A stretch of DNA of 64,000 nt, from positions 144,551-208,550 of the forward strand of contig CAXXHY010000024.1 in NCBI GenBank assembly GCA_963667575.2, in the 5' to 3' direction. Shown here in pieces: positions 52,919 to 61,962 of this stretch (position 1 is the stretch's first letter; every line of letters begins with the position of its first letter). The translations under genes were made by a program, and so were the position numbers. Origin of the DNA: G963665495 sp963667575 (GTDB lineage: Bacteria; Desulfobacterota; Desulfovibrionia; Desulfovibrionales; Desulfovibrionaceae). The notes beneath the pieces were generated by a model. The model searched no databases and had not been told where the DNA came from. It was given only the letters and a program-made list of their open reading frames with translations.

Positions 52919-54273
52919 TCACTGTTGTTCACGAATCTCGGCAAGACGTTTTTTCAAGATCGAAATTTTTTCATTTATTTTTACTTGTTCTGCAAAATTT
53001 GACAGTTTGCGAGCAATATTTGTATATCGATTAATGTCATTTTCAATTTTACCTATTAGCAATTTGTTCATTCGACTCTTTTCTTTCTTTGCTAAAAAAC
53101 AAAGAGATTCTCTGAACTCATTTGGTATTGTCGTGGTGCCATTGTCTATCCTTTTTAGTAGTCCTGCAGCAGCTCTTGAACTTAATTTTACGCCTCTATA
53201 ATGTAAAAAATTCATCAGTGAGGGCATCTTTTCTGCTTTGGGCCAAGGTGATGCCTCGGCTTGGTACCTGTTACCGTCAAGCCCGTAAGCAGCATTAGGC
53301 CATTTTGAACCAGGTCGCAAAGCACGATCATATCTTGTGTCATACGCCAAAGGAGTCCTAAGTCTTTCTCCAACCCACTTCCCGAGTGGCACGCTGACTG
53401 AGTTGCCAACTAGCTTCCATCGTTCTGTCGCTTTGCCAACTGTTTCTGCGGGTTGAGTCCAATTGATTTGAAATCCTTGAAGGCGTTCCATATCTCTAAT
53501 GTCAAGCTTGAATATCTCCCCACTGATTGAACTCCAAACGGCTGGCGAGGACGGAATGCCGAGTCCTGACCCAATTTTAATTGGCGGTACGCACTCAGGT
53601 GACCAACCGATACCTCGATTTCCTTCAGTCCAATAGAAGCCAAAAGAAGGTTCATCTGGCATTTGTGCTATATTTAATTCGTGAGCATCATCAACCAATA
53701 ACACGTCCCAAGGGTTTTCAGTATATGAAGCTAAAAGGATCACTCGGTTACGTCGATGGGGCAAACCAAAAGCACGTGTATCGACAACCCGGTAGGCCCA
53801 TTTCAGTCCACGACTTTCTAGCTCTTCAACTAGGAATCGCATCCCTTCACCATCATCAAGCTTCAGCATAAAAGGAACATTCTCAAGAAGAATATATTTT
53901 AGGTTTTTTGATCCGTCGATTAGTCGAAATACGTGTCTAACAAGGCTCGATCTGGGGCCCTGGATACCTTGCCTCCGTCCTGCAATACTAAGATCTTGGC
54001 ATGGAAATCCAGCAGCAACTAATTCTACTTGAGGTATGCTGTCAACGGATGCGATGTCTCCTGCGATTTTCACACCTGGAAGTGATGCCTTAGGACAGCC
54101 TGTGCAATAGGTTCAATCTCGCAAAGCATAGTGGTGATATGGCCCGCTTGATGCAAACCTTCTTCCACGCCGCCTATCCCAGCAAAAAGCCCACAAATAG
54201 TCAAAGGAGGCCTTGGCTGATCATCAACAGGAGTAAATTGTTTTTTTTCTAGCAATGGCAATTGAAACTGCAC
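52919..54273 (-). pseudogene. DNA (cytosine-5) methyltransferase broken by one frameshift
   Basis: The first part (54070-54273) holds motif I, ICGLFAGIGGVEEGLHQAGH, and ends RHHFQV-stop. The second part (52919-54073) picks up at once with KIAGDIASVDSIPQVELVAAGFPCQDLSIAGRR (motif IV, catalytic Cys), ILLENVPFML (motif VI), FGLPHRRNRVILLA (motif VIII) and LQGFQINWTQPA ... KLVGNSVSVPLG (IX-X). One missing base near 54075 joins both into a normal ~450-aa enzyme. Either the gene is dead, or frameshifting or a sequencing error is involved. The C-terminal 110 residues are an added helical domain. It starts GTG inside the Mod stop. Confidence 0.82.
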
Positions 54274-56261
54274 TACACACTCCTGACATCGTATATTCCA
54301 TTTACAGCAAGTGTTTGCATCACATTTGTCTTGATGACGTCATCAATGAATGCAGCGTCCCTAAAAATGACACGCATAATAGCTGGGTGTAGTTTATCTC
54401 GAAGATCGACAATGCCTTGAACTAGTCCCGGCGTTACGGGGGATTCAAGGCAGACAATCAGAGCACCCATCCCGACAGAGAACACTTTCTTCTTTTCTAT
54501 TATATGCTCATCAATAGTCATGTTTAGCAACAGACCATACTTAAGTAGTATTTCAAAAAGAATGTCATAGTTGCTTCGACCAGTTTTGACGGGGTCTTCA
54601 ATGTCGGTTAGAGAATCTATTAAGTTTAGAGAAGACGTCTCCCATTTTTTTATATTGCTGCTGTCTAGCCTGAAGTAGCGAAATCCAAAATCTACCTCAT
54701 CTTCATTTAGAACGGCTAAATGTTTAGCAGATCGCCGTATTCGTTCGCAGGCAAGACTAGTGGCTGTTGGTGTTGCCCCCATTTGTTTGCATAATTTGTA
54801 GGCATTACTTCCTGAAACTGTAGATTTGTCGAATCGTTCAGGAAGTTGAATGCAAATAAATTTCCGGTTCGAGTTCTCTTGAACGTTGCTCAGAAAGATT
54901 GCGTGAGCTGTGGTTGCGCTTCCAGCGAACATATCCAATACAATGTCATCTGAAGAAGTTAAATAATTAATTATTCTAGAAAGGTACTCAGGGTCTTGGG
55001 GGTTGTCATACACCTTTTTGCCGTCAAATAACTTCGCAAAGTTTTGCACTGTCTTTTGTGCATAACAAAATGAAACAGTCCGCATAACTTGATCTTCTGC
55101 TTCAAACAGATTTCTCCGCCTTGATGGCACAGTGGTTTCGTCAGGGCCAAACATAATATAACCGGCGTCTATTTCCTGTTTCATGCGTTCATATGTGGGA
55201 AAAACCCACCCTCGGCTTGGGACTTTGCAAGGCTTTTTAGTTCTGGGGTGTAGAACGTCGTATTGTGGTCCGCCTCCTCCTGGCCAACTGATATCACCAT
55301 CCGTCCTATAGGGCCCATTCTCATCAACTTTTGTAAAACGCATTAGGGGTTTTCTTGGATCTTCAGGAGAAAAGGTTTTATAATGGTTTAGGATTTCCTC
55401 CCTCACTTTTCCCCAGTCTTTGTTATGTTTTTTACTCATGCTCTGAAAAATTTCTTTTATCTCATCAACGCCTTCTTTTTGTGTACGAAGCTTTACTCCT
55501 TTTTCAAAAAGCTCAGATTTGTCTCGTGCATATATAACAATATATTCGTGTCCAACAGAAAAAAACTTTGCATCATTCTTTCTATTCTTATCTACAACAA
55601 GCGTTGCGAGATGGTTTTCTTCTCCAAAAATCTCATCAAGCATTCTTCTCGAGTTGTGCACCTCACTGTCATCAATACAAAATACACAAAACCCATCATC
55701 TTTAATAACATTTCTTGCTAACAGTAATCGAGGGTACATCATTGATAGCCACCGAGAATGAAAATTAGCAGCAGACTCACTATTCGATGGAATTGAAATC
55801 GGTTCATCCCCGCTAAGCCCAGAATATGCGAGGTATGTGTCTAGATTGTCAGGGTATGGTCCGGGATAGACCATATCACCACCCTTGTTGAATGGGGGGG
55901 CGATGTACACCATCTTAATCTTACGGTGATATGACTTTTGAAGTAGCTTTAATACTTCTAGACAGTCGCCTTCAATGAAGATGTTGTCTGTATGCGCCCA
56001 GTGTTCTGACAAGTTTGGACAAGGCCTCAACGTCCCAGTAGAAGTGTTTTGGGCTGCCTGCCGTGCTGCAACTTTACCTCGCCAAGTGAAAGTGTAGCGT
56101 TCCTCGCGCTCCTCGACGTACTCGCCCAGGACTTCTTTCAGGGCCGCAAAATCAACCGAGCCCTCGGTGGTGATTTCCGGGAACAGCGTTTTCAATTTGG
56201 CAATGTTGTCGGCCACTATGTCCATGGTCTTGCCGTCGGTATTCGGATCAAGCTTTTGCAT
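54273..56261 (-). CDS. mod: Type III Mod-like adenine methyltransferase with altered catalytic motif
   Basis: A 662-aa beta-class N6-adenine methyltransferase. SAM-binding motif I lies late (IVLDMFAGSATTAHAI), and motif IV lies early (KMVYIAPPFNKGGDMVYP), the order of type III Mod. The N-terminus (VDFAALKEVLGEYVEEREERYTFTWRGK) and the TDNIFIEGDCLEVLKLLQKSY stretch are typical. In place of the catalytic DPPY/F the protein has APPF. The codon at 55899-55901 is GCC, one base from GAC. If correct, methylation is lost while DNA recognition may remain. It is followed by the m5C gene with overlapping stop and start. Confidence 0.86.
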   Translation of the reverse strand: MQKLDPNTDGKTMDIVADNIAKLKTLFPEITTEGSVDFAALKEVLGEYVEEREERYTFTWRGKVAARQAAQNTSTGTLRPCPNLSEHWAHTDNIFIEGDCLEVLKLLQKSYHRKIKMVYIAPPFNKGGDMVYPGPYPDNLDTYLAYSGLSGDEPISIPSNSESAANFHSRWLSMMYPRLLLARNVIKDDGFCVFCIDDSEVHNSRRMLDEIFGEENHLATLVVDKNRKNDAKFFSVGHEYIVIYARDKSELFEKGVKLRTQKEGVDEIKEIFQSMSKKHNKDWGKVREEILNHYKTFSPEDPRKPLMRFTKVDENGPYRTDGDISWPGGGGPQYDVLHPRTKKPCKVPSRGWVFPTYERMKQEIDAGYIMFGPDETTVPSRRRNLFEAEDQVMRTVSFCYAQKTVQNFAKLFDGKKVYDNPQDPEYLSRIINYLTSSDDIVLDMFAGSATTAHAIFLSNVQENSNRKFICIQLPERFDKSTVSGSNAYKLCKQMGATPTATSLACERIRRSAKHLAVLNEDEVDFGFRYFRLDSSNIKKWETSSLNLIDSLTDIEDPVKTGRSNYDILFEILLKYGLLLNMTIDEHIIEKKKVFSVGMGALIVCLESPVTPGLVQGIVDLRDKLHPAIMRVIFRDAAFIDDVIKTNVMQTLAVNGIYDVRSV

Positions 56262-56279
56262 GTCTACTCATCCTGTGCA

Positions 56280-57035
56280 TCAGAGGGTGGCGGCGAGCTG
56301 TCGCAACCGCCTCTCCGTATTTTTGATCTTGGTGTTCAGCTCCACCTGGCGGTTGAACTGGGGTTCCTTATTGAGGGCGGCCCTCAAGTCGGCAATCTGC
56401 GTTTCCAATTGGTGGCAGGCCGCCAATCGCTCTCTGCGCTCCGCAGGATCAACGGCTTTGGACGCCACCTGAAACGCGCCGGAAAGCAAGGCGCAGTCAT
56501 ACGCGATAAAACGATCTACCCATGCCGAATAGAACGCCAAAAAGTTCGTATGAGGTAACCCGCCGAGCGCCAGGCTGTCCAGAAAGGCCCGGTCGATTTC
56601 AGACGGGGAATCCAGGCTGATCCATGGCGTGTTGAAGCATTCCTCGGCGACAATGGCCCCTTTCTCGGCCTGGCTGAACCGCTTGGGAGCCACGCTCAGG
56701 CAGCATTCATCCTCGAAGGAAAAAGCAATGAACAGCGGATAGGGGATGGCGCGATGGATGACTTCCGCCAGCCGGGAGCTCGACCGGCGGGAGCGCATGG
56801 CCACTTCCAGCACCGCCACTTCAAGATATTCCCGCTCCGTGTCCTCATACACCTTGATGGGGATCGTCGAGGGCTTGAGCGTGTATTGCCAGGTCACATC
56901 CTCCACGTCCTTTTGGAGCGATTTCTTGTCGACTGCGGTGAGCGGGGCGTTCTCGACAAAGAGTTTTTTGAAGACCCGCTTTCCGAGCAGGCTGGCCTCG
57001 GGAAACCCCATCCAGGCAAAGAGCTGGAGCGTCAT
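56280..57035 (-). CDS. DUF4391 protein
   Basis: A 251-aa protein of the DUF4391 family, judged by GKRVFKKLFVENAPLTAVDKKSLQKDVEDVTWQYTLKPSTIPI, EYLEVAVLEVAMR, ELIHRAIPYPLFIAFSFE-like text (EVIHRAIPYPLFIAFSFEDE) and the C-terminal coil KIKNTERRLRQLAATL. This family regularly accompanies type III-like modification and SNF2/PLD helicase genes. It overlaps the helicase stop by 4 nt and lies 18 nt before mod, so it belongs to the operon. Biochemical role unknown. Confidence 0.78.
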   Translation of the reverse strand: MTLQLFAWMGFPEASLLGKRVFKKLFVENAPLTAVDKKSLQKDVEDVTWQYTLKPSTIPIKVYEDTEREYLEVAVLEVAMRSRRSSSRLAEVIHRAIPYPLFIAFSFEDECCLSVAPKRFSQAEKGAIVAEECFNTPWISLDSPSEIDRAFLDSLALGGLPHTNFLAFYSAWVDRFIAYDCALLSGAFQVASKAVDPAERRERLAACHQLETQIADLRAALNKEPQFNRQVELNTKIKNTERRLRQLAATL

Positions 57036-60000
57036 GCCGCCTGCCCGCTGTCGAGGATAATCAGGTAGCCGACCACTTCAAAATCGTCGATGCCCTGGAA
57101 GGTATCCCTGGATATGGCCGTTCCCCCGCGAGAGAACAGGCTTGCCGTCCCGTGCTCTTCCGCCTTGCCGGTTATGTTTGCCACGGCCTTGCCGAGAAGG
57201 GCCTGGTATACGGACATATCCTTGCCTTGGCGTGTCAATCGGTTGAAGGTTTCCATTGCCTCAGCGTCAACGTCTTTGGTCTTGCCAGCGGCTTTTCGCA
57301 ACAGGTCCAGGACCTTCTTGGCCTGGGTGTAGTTCAACGCCACCTCGCCGGAATCCGTGACATGGACCATGTAGTGGGGGGCCAGGGCATAGGTCTTGTC
57401 CGTCACCACCTTGGGGTTCTCGCTTCGTAAACAAAAGATGACGCCCGGCTGCAAATCTTCATCCGACCAGGCCACAGCAAAGGCTCCGATGGATTTGCGT
57501 TCGAGCACTTCGGCGTACTCCTTGAGATAGCCCGCCAGGTCCATACGGAAGTCGTTGAGCGTCAGGTCGGTGATAGAAATATTCTCGCCCAGGTCCTCGA
57601 TGTCCACGACTTCATTCTGGAGTCGCTCAAGCTGCTTACGGCGGTACTCCAGGTCGTTCATTTCATCGCCCGCGTTCTGCTCGATAAGGTTTTCCTCACC
57701 CGTGGCGGAAATATCCAAAAGGATCATGCGGCCCGATACCCGCGCCTCCAGATTGATGTACTCGTCCAGCTCCAAATTCGGCCAGAAATTGACAAGCTGG
57801 ATGACGGCGTTCTTTGATCCGAGGCGGTCCACACGCCCAAACCGTTGGATAATGCGAACCGGATTCCAGTGAATATCGTAGTTCACCAGGTAGTCGCAGT
57901 CCTGAAGGTTCTGGCCCTCGGAAATACAGTCCGTGGCAATGAGGATGTCGATTTCATCCGAGAGTGACTCGTCCACCTTGTTGCGCTCTTTTGAAACAGG
58001 AGAAAATGATGTGAGGATGGACGGCAAATCTTTGCGAATACCGGAAAGCGTTGTCTTGTTGCCGCCGGTTCCCCCGGTCACCAGGGCCGAATGAACGCCG
58101 TGTCTGTTCATGGCCCAGTCCGCCAGGTTGGCATAGAGATAGCTGGCGGTGTCGGCAAAGGCCGTGAAGATGATGATCTTCAGGTTGCCTGGATTGATGG
58201 GCGCGGTGATTTTCTCCGAAATGGCCTTTTGTAGCTCCAGGAGCTTGGCGTCAGAATCCGGCTCCACTTGCACGGTGTCCTGAAGGAGCTGCTTCAGAAG
58301 CTCTTCGTCTTCTTCCAGCTCCTGTTTCCAGCGGATTCGGTCAACGTCCTGAATGAGCACTTTGACTTTGTTGCCAATGAGGTGTTCGTCGAACTCCAGG
58401 GAATCGACTTCAATGTCTTCGATGGAAATCTCCTCAATTCCAGCGGGGTCATGGCTGTCGATTCGGCGAATGATCTCCTGCACATGATGCAGCAACTTCG
58501 CCAGGGTCAGCCCAAAGGAGTTGATGGAACTCTCCATGCGTTTGAACAGGTTCACGCGCATCAAGTGAATGAGGCTGGCTTCACGGTCGATCTGCTTGAA
58601 CACCGATCCGCCGGAGAGCTGCATGTCGTACTTGCGGCTGTATTCCTCCCGCTTCTCAGGCAGGACATACTTCAACGGGGAGTACGCGCTGAGGTTGAGC
58701 CTGCGGATGCTCCGATTGACCTCCCGGAGCTGAGGAAACCGGCCAGCAGTGTCAATATCGGCGTAGATATTGATCGGTTTGGCGCGTTCAGGAAACTGGC
58801 CGATTTCCGACACGTCATAGTATTTCTCAATGTGCTTGCGTGACCTGGCAATGGTCAGCAGGTCCAAGAGTCTGAAGTAGTCAAAATTCAAAGCTTCCAG
58901 GAGAGCTTCAGTTGTGCGCTCCGATTCGTCCAGCCGCAGCCACTGATTAAAACGGCTTTGAGCCTGTCGCAGCGATTCCTCGATGTTGGCGATGCCATGC
59001 TCACTCAAGGCCGTGTCGTTGCCTTCCGTGATGAAGGCGACCTGGTTCTTGAGATCGGTCATGCGGTTGTTGACCGGCGTGGCGGAGAGCATCAGCACCT
59101 TGGTCTTCACCCCGGACCTGATGATTTCGCTCATGAGGCGGGAATAGCGAGTGACGCTCCCTTTCTTGGGCGGGTTATTGCGGAAATTGTGCGACTCGTC
59201 GATGACAACGAGGTCATAGTTGCCCCAGTTCAGGGTGGCGAGGTTGATTTCGCCTGAATACCCCTGAATGCGGGATAAATCCGTGTGGTTCAGCACGTCA
59301 TAGTTGAAGCGGTCGGCGGCCAGGATGTTCCGCTTGTCGTTGACCGTATAGAGCGTCCAGTTCTCTCGAAGCTTTTTGGGACACAGCACCAGTACGCGGT
59401 CATTCCGCAACTCATAATACTTTATGATTGCCAGGGCTTCGAAGGTTTTTCCCAGGCCAACGCTGTCGGCAATGATGCAGCCGTTGTGCTTCTCGATCTT
59501 GTCGATCGCGCCCAACACTCCATCGCGCTGGAATTTGTAAAGCATATTCCAGACAGAGGTATCCTTGATACCTGTTCTGGTCTTGATGATGTTCTCTTCA
59601 TCAAGCTCCTCAAGGAACTCATTGAAAATATTGTAAAGGATAAAGAAGTAGATGAGTCCCGGTGAGTTTTCAGCATACAGGGATTCCAAATCCGCCAAAA
59701 ACTGCTCTTTGACATCGGCGATAGCATCAGGATCGTTCCATATCGAATTGAACCATTCCAGCAGGCTCTGCGTTTCATCTTTTGAAGTAACAAGGGTATT
59801 GATGGCATAGCCGGAACACGGATTGAATCCCAAGCCATCCGTAGTAAATGGGGAACTGCCGTGAATGGCTATAGAGTTGCCATCTTCATTTTGGACATGA
59901 AAAAAATTATGGCCAATCGGAGCCTTTAAGGACCTTACTCCAGCCTTCCTTTTGGCCCAACTGGCGCACTCCCGTGCCACACTGGCCATGTTGAGTTGAT

Positions 60001-60223
60001 TTCTAAAGCGTTTGTCATTAGGCCCGCCGATTATCCCGATATTTTTCGGCGGTACGTTTGGAAGAAGGAGTCGAAGCGAGTCAACTTTGTTCAAAGCATC
60101 TTTCAATTCAGAGAAACAATAAATAGAAAACAACCCGGAAAGAACCGAAAGGGTTGCTTTTTTATCAATAGATTTAGCAAGTTCGTCGCCTACTCGCCCA
60201 TTTGCTTTGTTGTCGATCAGCAT
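57032..60223 (-). CDS. PLD-like/SNF2 helicase of the composite defence operon
   Basis: A 1063-aa protein. The first ~190 residues include a phospholipase D-like pattern (HNFFHVQNEDGNSIAIHGSSPFTTDGLG). The SNF2-type motor follows: IIADSVGLGKTFEALAII (Walker A), LVVIDESHNFRN (motif II), KVLMLSATPVNNRMTDL (III), IIIFTAFADTASYLYANL (IV), ATDCISEGQNLQDCDYLVNYDIHWNPVRIIQRFGRVDRLGSKN (V-VI). The C-terminal ~200 residues are a separate domain. First gene of the operon. Such helicases occur in DISARM-like and type III-like systems and probably scan or translocate on phage DNA. Confidence 0.87.
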   Translation of the reverse strand: MLIDNKANGRVGDELAKSIDKKATLSVLSGLFSIYCFSELKDALNKVDSLRLLLPNVPPKNIGIIGGPNDKRFRNQLNMASVARECASWAKRKAGVRSLKAPIGHNFFHVQNEDGNSIAIHGSSPFTTDGLGFNPCSGYAINTLVTSKDETQSLLEWFNSIWNDPDAIADVKEQFLADLESLYAENSPGLIYFFILYNIFNEFLEELDEENIIKTRTGIKDTSVWNMLYKFQRDGVLGAIDKIEKHNGCIIADSVGLGKTFEALAIIKYYELRNDRVLVLCPKKLRENWTLYTVNDKRNILAADRFNYDVLNHTDLSRIQGYSGEINLATLNWGNYDLVVIDESHNFRNNPPKKGSVTRYSRLMSEIIRSGVKTKVLMLSATPVNNRMTDLKNQVAFITEGNDTALSEHGIANIEESLRQAQSRFNQWLRLDESERTTEALLEALNFDYFRLLDLLTIARSRKHIEKYYDVSEIGQFPERAKPINIYADIDTAGRFPQLREVNRSIRRLNLSAYSPLKYVLPEKREEYSRKYDMQLSGGSVFKQIDREASLIHLMRVNLFKRMESSINSFGLTLAKLLHHVQEIIRRIDSHDPAGIEEISIEDIEVDSLEFDEHLIGNKVKVLIQDVDRIRWKQELEEDEELLKQLLQDTVQVEPDSDAKLLELQKAISEKITAPINPGNLKIIIFTAFADTASYLYANLADWAMNRHGVHSALVTGGTGGNKTTLSGIRKDLPSILTSFSPVSKERNKVDESLSDEIDILIATDCISEGQNLQDCDYLVNYDIHWNPVRIIQRFGRVDRLGSKNAVIQLVNFWPNLELDEYINLEARVSGRMILLDISATGEENLIEQNAGDEMNDLEYRRKQLERLQNEVVDIEDLGENISITDLTLNDFRMDLAGYLKEYAEVLERKSIGAFAVAWSDEDLQPGVIFCLRSENPKVVTDKTYALAPHYMVHVTDSGEVALNYTQAKKVLDLLRKAAGKTKDVDAEAMETFNRLTRQGKDMSVYQALLGKAVANITGKAEEHGTASLFSRGGTAISRDTFQGIDDFEVVGYLIILDSGQAA

Positions 60224-60257
60224 AAGGATTCTTGCTTGTTACATAGAGCATAGTTTG

Positions 60258-60361
60258 CCATGGGTGCTTCTCACGATAACAGTTTTCATTTATTGCGTAT
60301 TGCCGTCCAGCCGTCAAACCCTGAAGAACAGCTCGTCCCAATTGTGACGATAGCACCCATG
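60258..60361. repeat. Inverted repeat upstream of the defence operon
   Basis: CCATGGGTGC at 60258-60267 and GCACCCATGG at 60352-60361 are perfect inverted copies about 85 bp apart, with CGATA near each. They flank the probable promoter region of the helicase operon and may be regulator sites or element ends. Confidence 0.4.
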
Positions 60362-60395
60362 GTGCGGGCGTTATCTCACATTTCTATAAGGAAAT

Positions 60396-61184
60396 CTAAT
60401 GGGAAATCGTCAATTCAGCCGCTACAAAACGACCAAGCTCATCTGTCCCCGTGAACACCAGCCGTCCCTCCATCTCGATGCCGAGGGCATAATCGATGAA
60501 GGTTTCTTCAAACACGGGAATCGGAAAACCAAATTCAATGGAGCTGCCTTGCACGACCACCTGATCTATCATGATCTCGTTTTCGGCCCTGGTTTCTGAC
60601 GGCACGTGCATCACGTAGTAGGAAATGGTGTCCGCGAAGCGGTAATTCTTTGTCACGCTGATCTTGATCCTGTCGATGGTAGTGCGGACGCCGTTGAGTT
60701 CTCCAAGGCGCACGGTGGCGATTCCTTCCTCAACGGAAACCAGTCGCGCCACCAGCTTGGCACCTTTAGAGAGCCGGGTCATCTCCGCGATTCTTGAATC
60801 AGGGAAACGGACCAGGATGAAATAGATGAATCGCCCCTGTCCGTCTTGCGTGTGTGCCTGGTTGGCGATTCGGTTCTCCACGCCGAAGACAGTGCCGGTG
60901 GAGTTTCCCTGTACGTGGCCGTGGACCTGGTAACGAGGGCTTTGCGGACTGCCCGAGACGTTGAATGTCTCTGTCGCGGAAAATTGCCCGTTCATGGCTC
61001 CGAGAATCTGCCTTTTTACATCCAGAAGGGCAGCGGACCTTGCTTCATCCAATAAAGCACACGGAGGGGAGATGCCCAGGAAATGCCCGACCGGGATCGA
61101 CCGGGCAAATCCAGGGACATCCAGGCCAATTGCCGGGACAGGAAATAAGGCCACGGCAACGAGCAGAGTGATCAGGCGAATCAT
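60396..61184 (-). CDS. Secreted protein, 262 aa, partner of the upstream lipoprotein
   Basis: Signal peptide MIRLITLLVAVALFPVPAIG is followed by a periplasmic domain (ALLDEARSAALLDVKRQILGAMNGQFSATETFNVSGSP). This opening is like that of proteins that process or carry LPP20-type domains. A beta-rich half follows (AKLVARLVSVEEGIATVRLGELNGVRTTIDRI), and a last part ends ELTISH. Its start overlaps the lipoprotein stop (ATGA), so the two are made together. Possible flagellar/envelope accessory; function unknown. Confidence 0.65.
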   Translation of the reverse strand: MIRLITLLVAVALFPVPAIGLDVPGFARSIPVGHFLGISPPCALLDEARSAALLDVKRQILGAMNGQFSATETFNVSGSPQSPRYQVHGHVQGNSTGTVFGVENRIANQAHTQDGQGRFIYFILVRFPDSRIAEMTRLSKGAKLVARLVSVEEGIATVRLGELNGVRTTIDRIKISVTKNYRFADTISYYVMHVPSETRAENEIMIDQVVVQGSSIEFGFPIPVFEETFIDYALGIEMEGRLVFTGTDELGRFVAAELTISH

Positions 61185-61870
61185 GAGATTCCCTCGCGCA
61201 GCCTCTCAAGCAGGTCCTCGGCATGTCGTTGAGCCTCAACCTCACCCGCGTCGGCGAACCGATCTCGGAGTTGACGCAGCACGTCCGCCTTGGCCCTGAG
61301 ATAGTCCCCCTGTGCGATTTCAAGCTTGACGAACACGTTGTATCGCTCCGTCATCGCTACAGGTGAAAATTCCTCTTCATAGTAAAGGTCGGCCTGGCGC
61401 ACTCCCTGGACATGGATGCTGTCCACGATCGATGCGTAGCCGTCCGAAACAAAACGATCCACTCCACCGCCCGAGGAAAGCGGGTTGTTCGAGCCTCTGA
61501 CATGGCTCGTAAACTCCGCCCGGACGAATTGGGACAGGCTTTGCGCGAGGGCCTTCATCGCCTCGGCGTTGGCGCAGCGAATTGTAAGCGGGTAATCCGC
61601 TCCCCCGATGAAGGACCCGACGAAGTACAGCTTACCTTCGTCTTCAAAGAATTGCTGTACCACCCACTCCGGCCTGTTGTGCGTCAGCGACGTCCTGACT
61701 GTTATGGGCTTATGTGACTCATAGATCGATTGTACCTCCTGCACTTGCTTGGAAGCGCATCCTGAAGTCAATGTTGCGATTAAACACAAAGCCAGAATTA
61801 AAAAAGCCGCCAGATGAACTGACGGCTTTTCATGCCTCTGCCGAATGCAGATTGGATTTTGTAGCGACAT
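61181..61870 (-). CDS. LPP20-like lipoprotein
   Basis: A 229-aa lipoprotein. The hydrophobic segment HLAAFLILALCLIATLTSGC ends in the lipobox TSGC, with ASK after the lipidated Cys. The mature part has NRPEWVVQQFFEDEGKLYFVGSFIGGADYPLTIRCANAEAMKALAQSLSQFV, the pattern of LPP20 lipoproteins (xxPxWV ... xxxGxG/S ... A...A...A). The ATG at 61870 has a perfect AAAGGAGGTGG site. A sigma70 promoter is visible upstream. Oddly, a terminator-like hairpin lies inside its signal-peptide codons. Confidence 0.75.
   Translation of the reverse strand: MSLQNPICIRQRHEKPSVHLAAFLILALCLIATLTSGCASKQVQEVQSIYESHKPITVRTSLTHNRPEWVVQQFFEDEGKLYFVGSFIGGADYPLTIRCANAEAMKALAQSLSQFVRAEFTSHVRGSNNPLSSGGGVDRFVSDGYASIVDSIHVQGVRQADLYYEEEFSPVAMTERYNVFVKLEIAQGDYLRAKADVLRQLRDRFADAGEVEAQRHAEDLLERLREGIS
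61798..61833 (-). terminator. Terminator-like hairpin inside the lipoprotein signal region
   Basis: Minus strand AAGCCGtCAG - TTCAT - CTGgCGGCTT followed by six T's: a good intrinsic-terminator shape 35-70 nt into the coding region. The same 36 bases also encode, in another frame, a short open stretch from ATG to TAA (MKSRQFIWRLF). It may be an attenuator or a coincidence. Confidence 0.45.
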
Positions 61871-61891
61871 TGAGCCACCTCCTTTAGCAGA

Positions 61892-61920
61892 AGAATAGCT
61901 ATTACACGGCGTAGCGTCAA
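61892..61920 (-). promoter_or_regulatory. Sigma70-type promoter of the lipoprotein operon
   Basis: Minus strand TTGACG (61920-61915), 17-bp spacer, TATTCT (61897-61892), followed 22 nt later by the lipoprotein ATG. This is a standard bacterial promoter, unlike the BRE/TATA-like boxes of 26-48 kb. Confidence 0.7.
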
Positions 61921-61962
61921 CAAAAAACTATTGTAATTTCAGTATATTGCGTTTAGTTTAAA

